NCBI GenBank assembly: GCA_027717925.1
Contig: JALLON010000175.1
Coordinates: 1 to 5,817 of the forward strand
Direction of reading: 5' to 3'
Source: Acidobacteria bacterium AH-259-G07
Lineage (GTDB): Bacteria; Acidobacteriota; UBA6911; RPQK01; JADFOI01
DNA length: 5,817 nucleotides
Shown: positions 4,923-5,817 of the stretch, piece after piece
How positions within the stretch are numbered: the first letter of the stretch is position 1
Layout: each line of letters opens with the position of its first letter
Translations under genes and position numbers: made by a program
Notes under the pieces: model-generated
Databases searched by the model: none
Told to the model about the DNA's origin: nothing
What the model saw: only the letters and a program-made list of their open reading frames with translations

Positions 4923-5225
4923 CTAAACGCCTTCAAAGAACTCAATAGACTTTTGTCCTGCTTTTAATGTGATATATGCTTTTTTCCAACTGGGCCGTCG
5001 ACCTCGATTCCGTCCCTGCCTTTTTATCTTCCCCTCAAAATTAGCGGTCCGTACCTTCTCCACCTGGACATCGAAGATTTTCTCAACAGCCTCTTTAATG
5101 TGCCGCTTCGTTGCTCCTTTCCGGACCCGAAAAGCCACCACTCTCCCGTCGCTCTTCTCCTTTTCGAGCGTACTTTTCTCAGTCACGTGCGGGTAACGCA
5201 AAATGTCATGTATGTTCGTTGTCAT
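4923..5225 (-). CDS. rplW: 50S ribosomal protein L23
   Basis: L23 sits at the mouth of the exit tunnel and is the docking site for trigger factor and SRP. The 100-residue product has the family length. It shows the N-terminal RYPHVTEKS segment (residues 10 to 18), the ATKRHIKEAVEKIF helix (38 to 51) and the basic loop leading into GRRPSWKKAYITL (75 to 87). The ATG at 5225 overlaps the rplD stop. It is preceded by AGGAGGTG at 5234-5241, an eight-base match to the canonical anti-Shine-Dalgarno and the strongest ribosome-binding site in the window. Only five bases separate its TAG from rplB. Nothing is unusual in the protein. Confidence 0.97.
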   Translation of the reverse strand: MTTNIHDILRYPHVTEKSTLEKEKSDGRVVAFRVRKGATKRHIKEAVEKIFDVQVEKVRTANFEGKIKRQGRNRGRRPSWKKAYITLKAGQKSIEFFEGV

Positions 5226-5817
5226 CGCTGCAGCACCTCCTGAAGTTCTAAGATCGCACGCTTGCTGATCAAGAGGTGTTTGCAGTTCAGTAAATCGTAA
5301 ACATTCAGGCCCAGGGTAGGAACCAATTTCACTTCAGGGAGATTTCGCGCGCTCAGATAAAGATTGCGGTTTTGGTGATCATCGACTACCAGCACTTTCC
5401 TATCCAGATTGAAGTTTTCGAGCACTCGCAAAAACCCTTTGGTTCGGTGGCTCTCCAGAGCAAATTCGTCTAAAACGGTTAGCTTCTTGTTTTTCAACTT
5501 GTCGCTGAGCACAGCCTTGAGGGCACCGCGGCGTTTTTTTTTAGGAAAAGCCTGTGAATAGTCTCGCGGAGTGGGCCCAAAGGCCACCCCACCTTTTCTC
5601 CACAGAGGATTACGGATACTTCCGACTCGGGCACGCCCGGTACCCTTTTGTCTCCATGGTTTCCTGCCGCCTCCCCTCACCGAGGCGCGGCTTTTCGTTC
5701 CATGAGTCCCTTTGCGCTGAGCTGCCAGGTAAGCTCTCACCGCTTCCCAGACAAGGGTTTCGCTGGCGGTGTACTTAAATACCTCATCTGCCAGTTTCAG
5801 CCTTCCGACCAACTTGT
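5222..5817 (-). CDS. rplD: 50S ribosomal protein L4, 5' end outside window
   Basis: L4 binds 23S rRNA early in 50S assembly, and its extended loop lines the peptide exit tunnel. In some bacteria, such as E. coli, it also represses the S10 operon. The visible 197 codons match L4 from just after the usual first 10 to 15 residues. The diagnostic feature is the basic tunnel loop, with GTHGTKSRA followed by GGGRKPWRQKGTGRAR, then GGVAFGPTPRDY at about visible residues 35 to 86. The C-terminal globular part ends LQEVLQR. The frame stays open to the window edge, and the TTG at 5812 is most likely an internal leucine codon, so the gene is partial here. Its TGA overlaps the rplW ATG by four bases (ATGA), which implies translational coupling. 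Confidence 0.97.
   Translation of the reverse strand, partial: KLVGRLKLADEVFKYTASETLVWEAVRAYLAAQRKGTHGTKSRASVRGGGRKPWRQKGTGRARVGSIRNPLWRKGGVAFGPTPRDYSQAFPKKKRRGALKAVLSDKLKNKKLTVLDEFALESHRTKGFLRVLENFNLDRKVLVVDDHQNRNLYLSARNLPEVKLVPTLGLNVYDLLNCKHLLISKRAILELQEVLQR
5234..5241 (-). promoter_or_regulatory. Strong Shine-Dalgarno of rplW inside rplD
   Basis: AGGAGGTG matches the canonical anti-Shine-Dalgarno over eight bases and ends eight bases before the rplW ATG, within the last codons of rplD. Confidence 0.85.

Overview
This window is one stretch of a bacterial ribosomal-protein operon, S10 leading into spc, read entirely from the minus strand. In order of transcription (right to left) it carries rplD (5' end outside the window), rplW, rplB, rpsS, rplV, rpsC, rplP, rpmC, rpsQ, rplN, rplX, rplE, rpsN and the first 26 codons of rpsH. 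The gene order is the canonical bacterial one, and every product is a conserved structural protein of the 50S or 30S subunit. No foreign gene, insertion sequence, CRISPR array, tRNA or rRNA is present. I see no convincing promoter or terminator, so the genes are probably co-transcribed from a promoter upstream of the window.

The organism is a bacterium with intermediate GC. S14 is the short zinc-binding form (61 aa, two CxxC pairs) and L24 has a C-terminal double-CxxC knuckle. L2 reads DHPMGGGEGK followed by SGGRHPCSPWG, which from memory resembles Acidobacteriota-like or related deep-branching lineages. I cannot settle the phylum from the sequence alone.

Most junctions are very tight: ATGA and TAATG overlaps, or gaps of 2 to 17 nt. 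Five junctions are not: rplB/rpsS (76 nt), rpmC/rpsQ (77 nt), rplN/rplX (48 nt), rplX/rplE (35 nt) and rpsN/rpsH (93 nt). Each of these five holds short repetitive DNA, and no tight junction does. Family A is a degenerate heptamer (CANCTGA on the plus strand) facing its own reverse complement, so the mRNA can fold into hairpins; it occurs at rplB/rpsS, rpmC/rpsQ and rpsN/rpsH. Family B is a tandem octamer (GCAATAGA in mRNA sense) at rplN/rplX and rplX/rplE, in the second case next to a GC-only hairpin.

The coding part is ordinary. The non-coding repeats are what deserve attention: they sit against stop or start codons, one supplies the last codons and stop of rpmC, and one copy is the inverted equivalent of another about 2 kb away. 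A second point is a tryptophan-containing, apparently two-residue-longer tip of the L22 hairpin that lines the exit tunnel.
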